Origin: Streptomyces sp. Ru73
GTDB taxonomy: Bacteria; Actinomycetota; Actinomycetes; Streptomycetales; Streptomycetaceae
Reading direction: 5' to 3'
Length of the DNA stretch: 39,574 nt
NCBI RefSeq assembly: GCF_002920575.1
Contig: NZ_PQSQ01000078.1
Coordinates: 1-39,574, forward strand
The notes beneath the pieces were generated by a model that was not told the DNA's origin, did no database searches, and saw only the letters and a program-made list of their open reading frames with translations. This document shows, piece by piece, positions 23,163 to 30,477 of this stretch. The translations under genes and the position numbers were made by a program. The stretch's first letter is position 1. Each line of letters begins with the position of its first letter.

Positions 23163-24548
23163 ATGACGGAAATTCTTTCGCCTGTGGGTGTCCAGGCGGG
23201 TACGACGACGGCTGAGCGCGTTGTCGAGCACGCGGCCTGGCCGGTCCTGAAGGACGCGATCGAGGCCATCAGGCCCTGGCAGTCCGCCGACGGCTCCATC
23301 GACCTCGGCGCCCCGGGCGCGCCCGCCGCCGCGGACGTCCGCGACGTGGTGGAGCGCGCGATATCCGCCATCGAGGTGCTGTCCCCGCTGCTGCCGCACG
23401 ACGCCGCCTACCACCGCGCACTCGTGGCCGACCTGCGCCGCTGGGCCGACGACGGCTTCGGCGTGCCGGACTTCCTGGACTCGCTGCTCGCCTTCCAGCC
23501 GGCCCGCGACCGCCGGGACGGCCTGCAGCACCTGGTCGTCTTCCCCATGTACACGCAGAACGGCAACCCGGACCGCAACTTCGAGGCCGTCGTGCTCCGC
23601 ATGGTCTGGCCCGAGTGGCTGGCCGAGCTGGAGCGCACGCGCTACGACAACCCGCTGTTCTGCGGCATCACCTTCGAGGACTTCACCGCCGGGTACGACA
23701 CCCACTCCGCGGTCCTCTTCCCCGAGACCATCGCCGTGCGGGAGGCCCCCGAGCGCTTCACCTGGGGCGGCATCTTCTGCGACCGCGAGGCCGCGCGCTT
23801 CCGCCGGGTCAGCGAGGCCGCCGTGGAGGTCCTCGGCATCGACCTCCCGGACGACGTCCGCGCGATGCTCGCCGACCAGGACCGCTGTCAGCAGGCGTTC
23901 GTCCTGTGGGACATGGTGCACGACCGCACGCACAGCCATGGTGACCTGCCCTTCGACCCCTTCATGATCAAGCAGCGGCAGCCGTTCTGGATGTACGGCC
24001 TGGAGGAGCTGCGCTGCGACCTCACCGCCTTCAAGGAGGCCGTGAAGCTGGAGGCCGAGGGCCTGGCGCAGGCCAGGGACGTGCAGTACGCCGTGATCTT
24101 CGACCGGATGTTCCGCTTCCCGGTCACCGGCGACCGCGTGAAGAACTACGACGGCCTCGGCGGCCAGTTGCTCTTCGCGTACCTGCACAAGCACGACGTC
24201 GTGCGCTGGACGGACAACACCCTGCACATCGACTGGCAGCGGGCCCCGGTGGTCACCCAGCAGCTGTGCGGCGAGATCGAGAAGCTCTACCGGGACGGCA
24301 TCGACCGCCCGAAGCTGGTGCACTGGCTGGCCGCTTACGACCTGGTCTCCACGTACCTCGCGCCGCACCCCGGCTCGGTCTGGGCCAAGGGTGCCGAGGG
24401 CCTGGACCTGAGCCTGCCGCCGCGCAAACTCGTCGACGACGTGCTTCCGGACGAATTCCCGCTGAGCATGTTCTATGAGGCCCTGCGCAAGAAGCTCCGT
24501 GATGTGATCGCCTCCACCAAGGGCATCACGGCGGGAGCGGCGGCGTGA
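23163..24548 (+). CDS. DUF6421 family protein, function unknown
   Basis: 461 residues, first gene of a three-gene operon. I recognise it as the uncharacterised actinobacterial family DUF6421. It has no signal peptide or membrane helix. The most striking segment is WDMVHDRTHSHGDLPFDPF with histidines H253, H257 and H259 plus D250/D254, which looks like a metal-binding cluster in an otherwise helical protein. Other aromatic-rich segments are LQHLVVFPMYTQNGNPDRNF and FERFTWGGIFCDRE-like stretches around residues 115-215. ATG with GGAGGG upstream. The stop overlaps the SDR GTG (GTGA), implying coupling with that enzyme. Confidence 0.8.
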   Translation: MTEILSPVGVQAGTTTAERVVEHAAWPVLKDAIEAIRPWQSADGSIDLGAPGAPAAADVRDVVERAISAIEVLSPLLPHDAAYHRALVADLRRWADDGFGVPDFLDSLLAFQPARDRRDGLQHLVVFPMYTQNGNPDRNFEAVVLRMVWPEWLAELERTRYDNPLFCGITFEDFTAGYDTHSAVLFPETIAVREAPERFTWGGIFCDREAARFRRVSEAAVEVLGIDLPDDVRAMLADQDRCQQAFVLWDMVHDRTHSHGDLPFDPFMIKQRQPFWMYGLEELRCDLTAFKEAVKLEAEGLAQARDVQYAVIFDRMFRFPVTGDRVKNYDGLGGQLLFAYLHKHDVVRWTDNTLHIDWQRAPVVTQQLCGEIEKLYRDGIDRPKLVHWLAAYDLVSTYLAPHPGSVWAKGAEGLDLSLPPRKLVDDVLPDEFPLSMFYEALRKKLRDVIASTKGITAGAAA

Positions 24549-25339
24549 GCGCGGACGAGGAGCAGCGGGAGGCGGAGATGACGATCTCGACCGGGAACAA
24601 GGGCGTACTGGAGGGCGCGGTCGTCGCGGTGGCCGGCGCGGGCGGCCCGGCGGGCCGGGCGGCGCTGCTGCGGCTGGCCGAGGCGGGGGCCACGGTGGTC
24701 GCGGCCGACGCGGACGCCGAGCGGCTGGCCGAGGCGGTGGACGCCGCACGGTACGCGCACGGCGGCGCGACCGTCACCGGCGACACCGTCGACCTGCTGG
24801 ACCTGGCGGCCACCAGGGACTGGGCGGACCGCACGGAGAAGGAATTCGGCCGGATCGACGGGCTGGTGCACCTCGTGGGCGGCTGGCGCGGCTCCGCGTC
24901 CTTCGCGGAGACCGACCTCGCCGACTGGGAGCTGCTGGAGAAGCTGCTGATCCGCACGGTCCAGCACACCTCGCTCGCCTTCGAGGGCCCGCTCAAGCGC
25001 AGCGGCAACGGCCGCTACCTGCTGATCAGCGCGGCGGGCGCGTCCAAGCCGACGGCCGGGAACGCCGCGTACGCCGCCTCCAAGGCCGCGGCCGAGGCCT
25101 GGACGCTCGCGCTGGCCGACGCCTTCCGCAAGGCCGGGGGCGAGGAGGGCCCGCACGCGGCGGCTGCCATCCTGGTGGTCAAGGCGCTCGTCAACGACCA
25201 GATGCGCGCCGAGCGACCGAACGCCAAGTTCGCGGGCTTCACGGACGTGACGGAGCTGGCAGAAGCCGTCGTCGGCGTCTGGAACCGGCCCGCCCAGGAA
25301 GTGAATGGACAGCGTCTGTGGCTGACCCCCAAGCCGTGA
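24545..25339 (+). CDS. SDR family oxidoreductase
   Basis: 264 residues, Rossmann fold. The nucleotide-binding loop is VAVAGAGGPAGRAALLRLA, a GAGGPAG variant of the usual TGxxxGxG. The catalytic set appears as LLISAAGASK (Ser) and AAYAASKAAAEAW (Tyr-x-x-x-Lys). It is a cytoplasmic NAD(P)-dependent dehydrogenase or reductase. The GTG at 24545 overlaps the DUF6421 stop as GTGA; an ATG at 24578 with GGGAGG upstream is a good alternative start, giving 253 residues. It is followed by a threonine aldolase through another GTGA overlap. Confidence 0.85.
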   Translation: MSADEEQREAEMTISTGNKGVLEGAVVAVAGAGGPAGRAALLRLAEAGATVVAADADAERLAEAVDAARYAHGGATVTGDTVDLLDLAATRDWADRTEKEFGRIDGLVHLVGGWRGSASFAETDLADWELLEKLLIRTVQHTSLAFEGPLKRSGNGRYLLISAAGASKPTAGNAAYAASKAAAEAWTLALADAFRKAGGEEGPHAAAAILVVKALVNDQMRAERPNAKFAGFTDVTELAEAVVGVWNRPAQEVNGQRLWLTPKP

Positions 25340-26505
25340 GCGAAGCCGTGACCGAGGCCGTCAGCAAGGCCGTGCGCGAGGCGGTCGGCCCCGCCGTGCG
25401 CGAGGCGGTGGACCGGGCCGTGGGCCCCGCCGCCGGCGCCGGCCGGACCGACGCGCGGCGGCACCACGACCCCTCGGTACGCGGTTTCGCCAGCGACAAC
25501 TACGCCGGCACGCACCCCGAGATCCTCGAAGCGCTCGCCCTCGCCAACGGCGGTCACCAGATCGCCTACGGCGGGGACGAGTACACCGAGAACCTCCAGC
25601 GCGTCATCCGCAGCCACTTCGGGCCGACGGCCGAGGCCTTCCCGGTCTTCAACGGGACCGGCGCCAACGTCGTCGCGCTGCAGGCCGTGACCGACCGCTG
25701 GGGCGCGGTGATCTGCGCGGAGTCCGCGCACATCAACGTGGACGAGTGCGGCGCGCCGGAGCGGGTCGGCGGCCTGAAGCTGCTGACCGTGCCCACCCCG
25801 GACGGCAAGCTCACGCCCGAGCTGATCGACCGCGAGGCGTACGGCTGGGACGACGAGCACCGGGCCATGCCGCAGGCCGTGTCGATCACGCAGAACACCG
25901 AACTGGGCACGCTCTACACCCCCGACGAGATCCGGGCCATCTGCGAGCACGCGCACGAGCGGGGCATGGTCGTGCACCTCGACGGCTCCCGGATAGCCAA
26001 CGCCGCGGCGTCGCTGGACGTTCCCATGCGGGCGTTCACCAACGCCGTGGGCGTGGACATCCTCTCGCTCGGCGGCACGAAGAACGGTGCGATCTTCGGC
26101 GAGGCCGTGGTCGTCATCAACCCCGACGCGGTGCGCGCCATGAAGCACCTGCGCAAGCTGTCGATGCAGCTCGCCTCCAAGATGCGCTTCGTGTCCGTGC
26201 AGCTGGAGGCGCTGCTCGCGAAGGACCTGTGGCTGCGCAACGCCCGGCACGCGAACACGATGGCGCAGCGGCTGGCCGACGGGGTGCGCACGGTCGACGG
26301 GGTGGAGATCCTCTACCCGGTGCAGGCCAACGCCGTCTTCGCGCGGCTGCCGCACGACGTGAGCGAGCGGCTGATGAAGCGCTACCGCTTCTACTTCTGG
26401 GACGAGGCGGCCGGCGACGTCCGGTGGATGTGCTCCTTCGACACCACGGAGGACGACGTGGACGGGTTCGTGGCCGCGCTCCGCGAGGAGATGGGCAGGC
26501 CGTAA
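25336..26505 (+). CDS. Threonine aldolase family PLP enzyme (beta-eliminating lyase)
   Basis: 389 residues, fold type I PLP enzyme. The pyridoxal lysine is K249 in LGGTKNGAIF; other family marks are FASDNYAGTHPEIL, ESAHINVDECGAPE (ring-stacking His) and VVHLDGSRIANAAASL. It would cleave beta-hydroxy-alpha-amino acids to glycine and an aldehyde, or catalyse a related elimination. The GTG at 25336 overlaps the SDR stop as GTGA; a GTG at 25318 is also in frame. The first 30 residues are an unusual repeat of Ala-Val-x-x-Glu-Ala-Val type, absent from the standard enzyme. Confidence 0.85.
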   Translation: MSEAVTEAVSKAVREAVGPAVREAVDRAVGPAAGAGRTDARRHHDPSVRGFASDNYAGTHPEILEALALANGGHQIAYGGDEYTENLQRVIRSHFGPTAEAFPVFNGTGANVVALQAVTDRWGAVICAESAHINVDECGAPERVGGLKLLTVPTPDGKLTPELIDREAYGWDDEHRAMPQAVSITQNTELGTLYTPDEIRAICEHAHERGMVVHLDGSRIANAAASLDVPMRAFTNAVGVDILSLGGTKNGAIFGEAVVVINPDAVRAMKHLRKLSMQLASKMRFVSVQLEALLAKDLWLRNARHANTMAQRLADGVRTVDGVEILYPVQANAVFARLPHDVSERLMKRYRFYFWDEAAGDVRWMCSFDTTEDDVDGFVAALREEMGRP

Positions 26506-26532
26506 CGGGGGCCGGCACGATCACGCCGTCCG

Positions 26533-26578
26533 CATGGTTCAGTGGCTTGTACTGCAAAGTGCAGCTTGCTGAACCATG
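26533..26578. promoter_or_regulatory. 10-bp inverted repeat upstream of the B3/B4 gene
   Basis: CATGGTTCAG (26533-26542) and CTGAACCATG (26569-26578) are perfect inverse copies. Between them lies a second palindrome, CTGCA-AAG-TGCAG (26552-26564). The region is AT-rich for this genome and ends 25 bases before the start at 26603, so an operator is likelier than a terminator of the preceding operon. Confidence 0.5.
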
Positions 26579-26602
26579 TGGACGCGTGCTGGAATGCCGG
26601 GC

Positions 26603-27298
26603 ATGAGCATTTCCGTCACCGTCTCCGATGACGTCCGGGCGCTGGCCCCCGGCTTCGCGCACCTCGTCGTCGAGGCCCGCGACCTGGTCAACGGGCCCAG
26701 CGACGAAGCGAGTTCGGCCCTCCTGGACGAGGCGGCGGCCCGGCTCGCCGTACGGCTGGGCGGCGCGCCCCCACAGGACGAACCGCACATCGCCGCCTGG
26801 CGCGCCGCGTACTCGGCCTTCGGCGCCAAGCCCTCGCGCACCCGCAACTCCGCCGAGGCGCTGGCCCGGCGGGCCCTCGCCGAGGGCGGCCTGCCCCGCG
26901 TCAACCGCCTGGTCGACGTCTACAACGCGATCAGCGTCGCGCACGTCGTCCCGGTCGGCGGCGAGGACCTGGACCGCATCGAGGGCGACATGCACCTGGT
27001 GCGCGCCACCGGCGACGAGCCCTTCGAGACGGCAGCCGGCGGCGAGCCGGTCATCGAGCACCCCGAGCCCGGCGAGGTCGTCTGGCGGGACGCCGCCGGC
27101 GTCACCTGCCGCCGCTGGAACTGGCGCCAGGGCGTCCGCACCCGGCTCACCGAGGACTCCACCGGCGCGCTGTTCCTCCTGGAGCGGATGGCGCCGATGA
27201 GCCTCGACGCGCTGGAGGAGGCGGGCGCCGAACTCGCCGAGACGCTGGAGAAGTTCTCCCCGGGCGCGCGCATCCAGATGGGCGAGATCCGGCGCTGA
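26603..27298 (+). CDS. B3/B4 domain protein (PheT-like tRNA-editing domain, stand-alone)
   Basis: 231 residues. It matches the B3/B4 domain otherwise found in the phenylalanyl-tRNA synthetase beta chain: HIAAWRAAYSAFGAKPSRTRNSAEALARRAL, LPRVNRLVDVYNAISVAHVVPVGGEDLDRIEG, then VVWRDAAGVTCRRWNWRQGVRT. There is no synthetase core. In PheT this fold houses the editing site; the role of stand-alone bacterial copies is unsettled, and hydrolysis of misacylated tRNA or a related ester is inference. ATG at 26603 is used; an ATG at 26594 is possible. The inverted repeat at 26533-26578 lies just upstream. Confidence 0.8.
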   Translation: MSISVTVSDDVRALAPGFAHLVVEARDLVNGPSDEASSALLDEAAARLAVRLGGAPPQDEPHIAAWRAAYSAFGAKPSRTRNSAEALARRALAEGGLPRVNRLVDVYNAISVAHVVPVGGEDLDRIEGDMHLVRATGDEPFETAAGGEPVIEHPEPGEVVWRDAAGVTCRRWNWRQGVRTRLTEDSTGALFLLERMAPMSLDALEEAGAELAETLEKFSPGARIQMGEIRR

Positions 27299-27305
27299 GC
27301 CGGCC

Positions 27306-28019
27306 TCAGCCCACCGTGCCCGGCGCCGGCGCGGTGCCGCCCAGGTGGGCCGGCACCCACCAGGTGTCCTCCGGGCCCCTGGGGCGCACCGGGTACGCGC
27401 GCTGCGCCGCCTCCAGCAGGTCCTGCACCCGGGTGCGCAGCCGGTCGGTGATCTTCTCCGGCTGCTCGTCGGCGGGCGCCTCGACGGGCTCGCCGACCCG
27501 GATGGTGACCGGGAAGTGGTTCCGTCCCAGGTCCCGCTTGTGGCCCTTGGTCCACAGCCGCTGGGTGCCCCACAGCGCCATCGGGAGCAGCGGCACGCCG
27601 GCCTCCTGGGCCAGCCGGGCCGCACCCGACTTGAAGGTCTTCAGGGTGAAGGACTCGGAGATCGTGGCCTCGGGGAAGACCCCGATGATCTCGCCGCCGC
27701 GCAGCGCGCTCAGCGCGTGGCGGTAGGCGTGCACGCCCTGCGAGCGGTCCACCGGGATGTGCTTCATCGCGCGCATCAGCGGCCCCGACACCTTGTGCCG
27801 GAAGACGGAGTCCTTCGCCATGAAGCGCACCAGCCGCTTGGCGGGCCGTGCCGCCAGGCCGCAGAAGATGAAGTCCAGGTAGCCGATGTGGTTGCTGACG
27901 AGCACCGCGCCGCCGCGCCGCGGGATGTTCTCGGTGCCCGCGATGTCGAATTTCAGGTCGAGCGCCTTGAACGCCGTCCGGGCGAAACCGATGACGGGCG
28001 GATAGACGAGCTCTGCCAT
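27306..28019 (-). CDS. Lysophospholipid acyltransferase (PlsC type)
   Basis: 237 residues. The catalytic HX4D motif is NHIGYLD (H44, D49) and the glycerol-phosphate site is FPEATISESF (from F115). A hydrophobic stretch precedes each, as in membrane-associated 1-acyl-glycerol-3-phosphate acyltransferases, which make phosphatidate. MALWGTQRLWTKG near residue 150 is also typical. ATG at 28019 with AAGGGG upstream. It converges on the B3/B4 gene with only seven bases between stops, and is divergent from the thioredoxin gene. Confidence 0.88.
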   Translation of the reverse strand: MAELVYPPVIGFARTAFKALDLKFDIAGTENIPRRGGAVLVSNHIGYLDFIFCGLAARPAKRLVRFMAKDSVFRHKVSGPLMRAMKHIPVDRSQGVHAYRHALSALRGGEIIGVFPEATISESFTLKTFKSGAARLAQEAGVPLLPMALWGTQRLWTKGHKRDLGRNHFPVTIRVGEPVEAPADEQPEKITDRLRTRVQDLLEAAQRAYPVRPRGPEDTWWVPAHLGGTAPAPGTVG

Positions 28020-28326
28020 GTCGGGGGTTCCCCTTCTGTGTGCCTGGGGAGGGGTTCTCCCGGCGGGAAGTTACGCGGCCGTAGCTTTGCGGCTTCCGGA
28101 GATCGTGCCCGATCACGGCCGCAGGGGCTACCGCCGCGCCGCTTCGGGACGGGAGATCCTCGTCACGTCGCGTGCGATGGCACCTGCCGCGTACCCCGCC
28201 GCGCCCGTTCCGCCACCCCGCCGTTCCGTCGCCCCGGCGGGAATGACCGGCGGCCCGCCTACGCTGGCCATGAAGGACGAGAGGGACGCGCGGTACGCAC
28301 ACCGGCGCGGCGACGGAAGGCCGAAG
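28020..28326. other. Intergenic region without a supported gene
   Basis: 307 bases between the divergent acyltransferase and thioredoxin genes. Frames are open on both strands but their translations are Arg/Pro-rich and lack good ribosome sites. Promoters for both genes must lie here; I could not pick convincing boxes. In-frame ATGs at 28243 and 28270 could extend the thioredoxin. Confidence 0.5.
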
Positions 28327-28671
28327 GTGGCAGGGCAGGCAGCGGAAGAGCACGGGCCGGAGCGGCTGACCGCGGAGCGGATCGGCGCGGGGCTGGGGGA
28401 GCGGGCCACGCTCGTGCAGTTCTCCAGCGCGTTCTGCCAGCCGTGCCGGGCCACCCGCCGGACGCTGGAGGACGTCGCCGGAATGGTGCCGGGCGTGGCC
28501 CACGTCGAGATCGACGCCGAGGCCCACCTCGATCTGGTGCGGGAGCTGCGCATCGCGCGCACCCCGACCGTCCTGGTGCTGGACGCGGCCGGCACGGTCG
28601 TCCGGCGCGCCGCGGGCCAGCCCCGCAAGGCGGACGTCATCGCGGCACTGGGCGCGGCCGTGGCGGGCTGA
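28327..28671 (+). CDS. Thioredoxin family protein
   Basis: 114 residues from the GTG at 28327. The active site is FSSAFCQPCRATRR (C37-Q-P-C40), with the cis-proline loop as RTPTVLVLDAAG. It acts as a disulfide reductase or oxidant. GGAAGG lies about six bases before the GTG; ATG at 28270 has no such site. Many Streptomyces relatives carry an N-terminal membrane helix, but the open sequence upstream here is Arg-rich and not hydrophobic, so this copy looks soluble. Confidence 0.8.
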   Translation: MAGQAAEEHGPERLTAERIGAGLGERATLVQFSSAFCQPCRATRRTLEDVAGMVPGVAHVEIDAEAHLDLVRELRIARTPTVLVLDAAGTVVRRAAGQPRKADVIAALGAAVAG

Positions 28672-28698
28672 CCCCGCGTCCGCATGGTGCGTACACAC

Positions 28699-28765
28699 TG
28701 CGTGATGGTGGTCGCACCTGCCGGTGAGCACTTGACTGCATCACGCACACATCGTCAGTCTGACG
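28699..28765 (+). promoter_or_regulatory. Promoter and palindromes upstream of the leader peptide
   Basis: TTGACT (28732-28737) and CAGTCT (28756-28761) with an 18-base spacer form a plausible promoter. CGTCAG-T-CTGACG (28753-28765) overlaps the -10 box. A 9-bp inverted pair, TGCGTGATG (28699-28707) and CATCACGCA (28739-28747), brackets the -35. A start six to seven bases after the -10 would fall on the leader ATG, so the message may be leaderless. Confidence 0.45.
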
Positions 28766-28767
28766 TC

Positions 28768-28848
28768 ATGCCGCCGGATCCCCTTCTGTACGCACGCGCC
28801 CACGTGGACCTCCTGCGCACCGCCAGCGCGCGCTGTCCGGGCGAGTGA
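28768..28848 (+). CDS. Putative leader peptide, 26 residues (HVDLLR...C type)
   Basis: ATG to TGA gives 26 residues with the core RAHVDLLRTASARC. Short actinobacterial leader peptides with an (R)xHVDLxR core and a cysteine near the end are known upstream of metabolic genes, often sulfur-related; they are thought to act in cis through ribosome stalling or attenuation. No Shine-Dalgarno is visible, and the predicted transcript start coincides with the ATG. The TGA overlaps a GTG at 28845 that is in frame with the flavin reductase, so the leader may control that gene by coupling. Confidence 0.75.
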   Translation: MPPDPLLYARAHVDLLRTASARCPGE

Positions 28849-28895
28849 GCAGCGACGACGACACCGCTCGTACACCACGGCAGAAGGACCCCTCC

Positions 28896-29405
28896 ATGAC
28901 CGTCTCGCCCGATCTCGCGGCACCCCAGCTGGCCTCCCCCGAACTGCTGCGCTCGGTCTTCCGGCAGCACGCGGCGGGAGTCGCCGTGATCACCGCACAG
29001 GGGCGCACGGCCCCCGTCGGCTTCACCGCCACCTCCCTCACCTCGGTCGCCGCCGAACCGCCCCTGATCTCCTTCGGGGTGGGCACCAACAGCTCCAGCT
29101 GGCCCGTCATCGCGGAAGCCGAGCACGTCGGCGTCCACATACTCGGCGAGCACCAGCAGGAACTGGCCGCCACCTTCGCGCGCAGCGGCGCCGACCGCTT
29201 CGCCGCGCCCACCTCCTGGCGCACCGGCCCCCAGGGCGTCCCGGTGCTCGACGGCGTGCTCGCCTGGCTGGTCTGCCGGGTCGTGGCGCGGGTGCCCGCC
29301 GGCGACCACCGGATCGTGCTCGGCGAGGTCGTCGTCGGGGACCCGTCGGGCGCCGGCCGGCCGCTGCTCTACCACCAGGGCCGCTTCACCGCCCTACGCG
29401 ATTGA
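28896..29405 (+). CDS. Flavin reductase family protein (FMN-binding split barrel)
   Basis: 169 residues. Family marks are FRQHAAGVAVITAQGRTAPVGFTATSLTSVAAEPPLISFG, then VHILGEHQQELAATFA and the C-terminal ILGEVVVGD-like strand and LLYHQGRF. These proteins reduce FMN or FAD for a partner monooxygenase, or bind flavin themselves. ATG at 28896 has AAGGA seven to eight bases upstream. A GTG at 28845 in the same frame overlaps the leader-peptide stop (GTGA) and would add 17 hydrophilic residues. The Cys-containing leader suggests sulfur-responsive expression, for example organosulfur use; inference. Confidence 0.82.
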   Translation: MTVSPDLAAPQLASPELLRSVFRQHAAGVAVITAQGRTAPVGFTATSLTSVAAEPPLISFGVGTNSSSWPVIAEAEHVGVHILGEHQQELAATFARSGADRFAAPTSWRTGPQGVPVLDGVLAWLVCRVVARVPAGDHRIVLGEVVVGDPSGAGRPLLYHQGRFTALRD

Positions 29406-29417
29406 CGCCCCTGCCGG

Positions 29418-29444
29418 CGGCCCCGACACGCCAGGTCGGGGCCG
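29418..29444 (+). terminator. Terminator after the flavin reductase
   Basis: CGGCCCCGAC-ACGCCAG-GTCGGGGCCG, a perfect 10-bp stem with a 7-base loop, starting 13 bases after the stop at 29405. It separates this unit from etfBA. Confidence 0.7.
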
Positions 29445-29616
29445 TTGGCAAGGTCACAGTTCGGCGAGCTTGCGATCGGGTAAATCCAAAGGTGTACTGA
29501 CGAGTAATATTTCGGTCGGCGCGGGGAAGCGCACCCGACCGGGAGCCGCCCCAACAGGCGCCTATGCTGCCAGCACAAGGCAGTTGTGAAGCGACGAAGC
29601 AGGTAGGAGAGCCGGC

Positions 29617-30402
29617 GTGAGCCTGAGGATCGTTGTCTGTGTGAAGTACGTGCCCGACGCCACCGGCGACCGGCACTTCGCCGAGGACCTGACCGTCGAC
29701 CGCGACGACGTGGACGGTCTGCTCTCGGAGCTGGATGAGTACGCCGTCGAGCAGGCTCTCCAGATCAAGGAAGCGGCCGACGACGCGGAGATCACCGTGC
29801 TCACCGTCGGTCCCGAGGACGCCAACGACGCGATCCGCAAGGCGCTGTCGATGGGTGCCGACAAGGGCGTGCACGTCGAGGACGAGGACCTGCACGGCAC
29901 CGACGCGGTGGGCACCTCCCTGGTGCTGGCCAAGGCCATCGAGAAGACCGGCTACGACCTGGTCGTCTGCGGTATGGCCTCCACCGACGGCACCATGGGC
30001 GTGCTGCCGGCGATGCTGGCCGAGCGCCTGGGCGTCCCGCAGGTCACCCAGCTCTCCGAGGTCTCCGTCGAGGACGGCACCGTCAAGGGCCGCCGGGACG
30101 GCGACACCGCCACCGAGCAGCTGGAGGCCGCCCTGCCGGCCGTCGTCTCGGTCACCGACCAGTCCGGCGAGGCCCGTTACCCCTCCTTCAAGGGCATCAT
30201 GGCCGCCAAGAAGAAGCCGGTCGAGGAGCTGGAGCTGGACGACCTGGACATCGACGCGGACGAGGTCGGCCTGGAGGGCGCCTGGACCAAGGTCGAGGAC
30301 GCCACCGAGCGCCCCGCGCGCACCGCGGGCACGATCGTCAAGGACGAGGGCGAGGGCGCCAAGCAGCTCGCCGAGTTCCTCGCGGGCCAGAAGTTCATCT
30401 AA
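29617..30402 (+). CDS. etfB: Electron transfer flavoprotein beta subunit
   Basis: 261 residues (fixA-like). Family marks are RIVVCVKYVPD at the start, YAVEQALQIKE, ITVLTVGPEDANDAIRKALSMGAD, VVCGMASTDGTMGVLPAMLAERLG and the AMP-binding region after it. With EtfA it accepts electrons from acyl-CoA dehydrogenases and passes them to ETF-quinone oxidoreductase. The GTG at 29617 follows AGGAGA. It is the first gene of an etfBA operon; etfA starts 75 bases downstream, with a hairpin between. Nitrogen-fixation FixA is unlikely since no fixCX genes are present. Confidence 0.93.
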   Translation: MSLRIVVCVKYVPDATGDRHFAEDLTVDRDDVDGLLSELDEYAVEQALQIKEAADDAEITVLTVGPEDANDAIRKALSMGADKGVHVEDEDLHGTDAVGTSLVLAKAIEKTGYDLVVCGMASTDGTMGVLPAMLAERLGVPQVTQLSEVSVEDGTVKGRRDGDTATEQLEAALPAVVSVTDQSGEARYPSFKGIMAAKKKPVEELELDDLDIDADEVGLEGAWTKVEDATERPARTAGTIVKDEGEGAKQLAEFLAGQKFI

Positions 30403-30410
30403 GGCCCTGG

Positions 30411-30430
30411 GGCCGGGGCATCCCCCGGCC
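30411..30430 (+). terminator. Hairpin in the etfB-etfA gap
   Basis: GGCCGGGG-CATC-CCCCGGCC, an 8-bp perfect stem eight bases after the etfB stop. It may be an mRNA-stabilising or attenuating element that changes the etfB:etfA ratio rather than a full stop. Confidence 0.45.
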
Positions 30431-30477
30431 GGTCGCCCCTCCACCCGCATCGTTCTTTCCCGCAGGAGTGCAATCCC

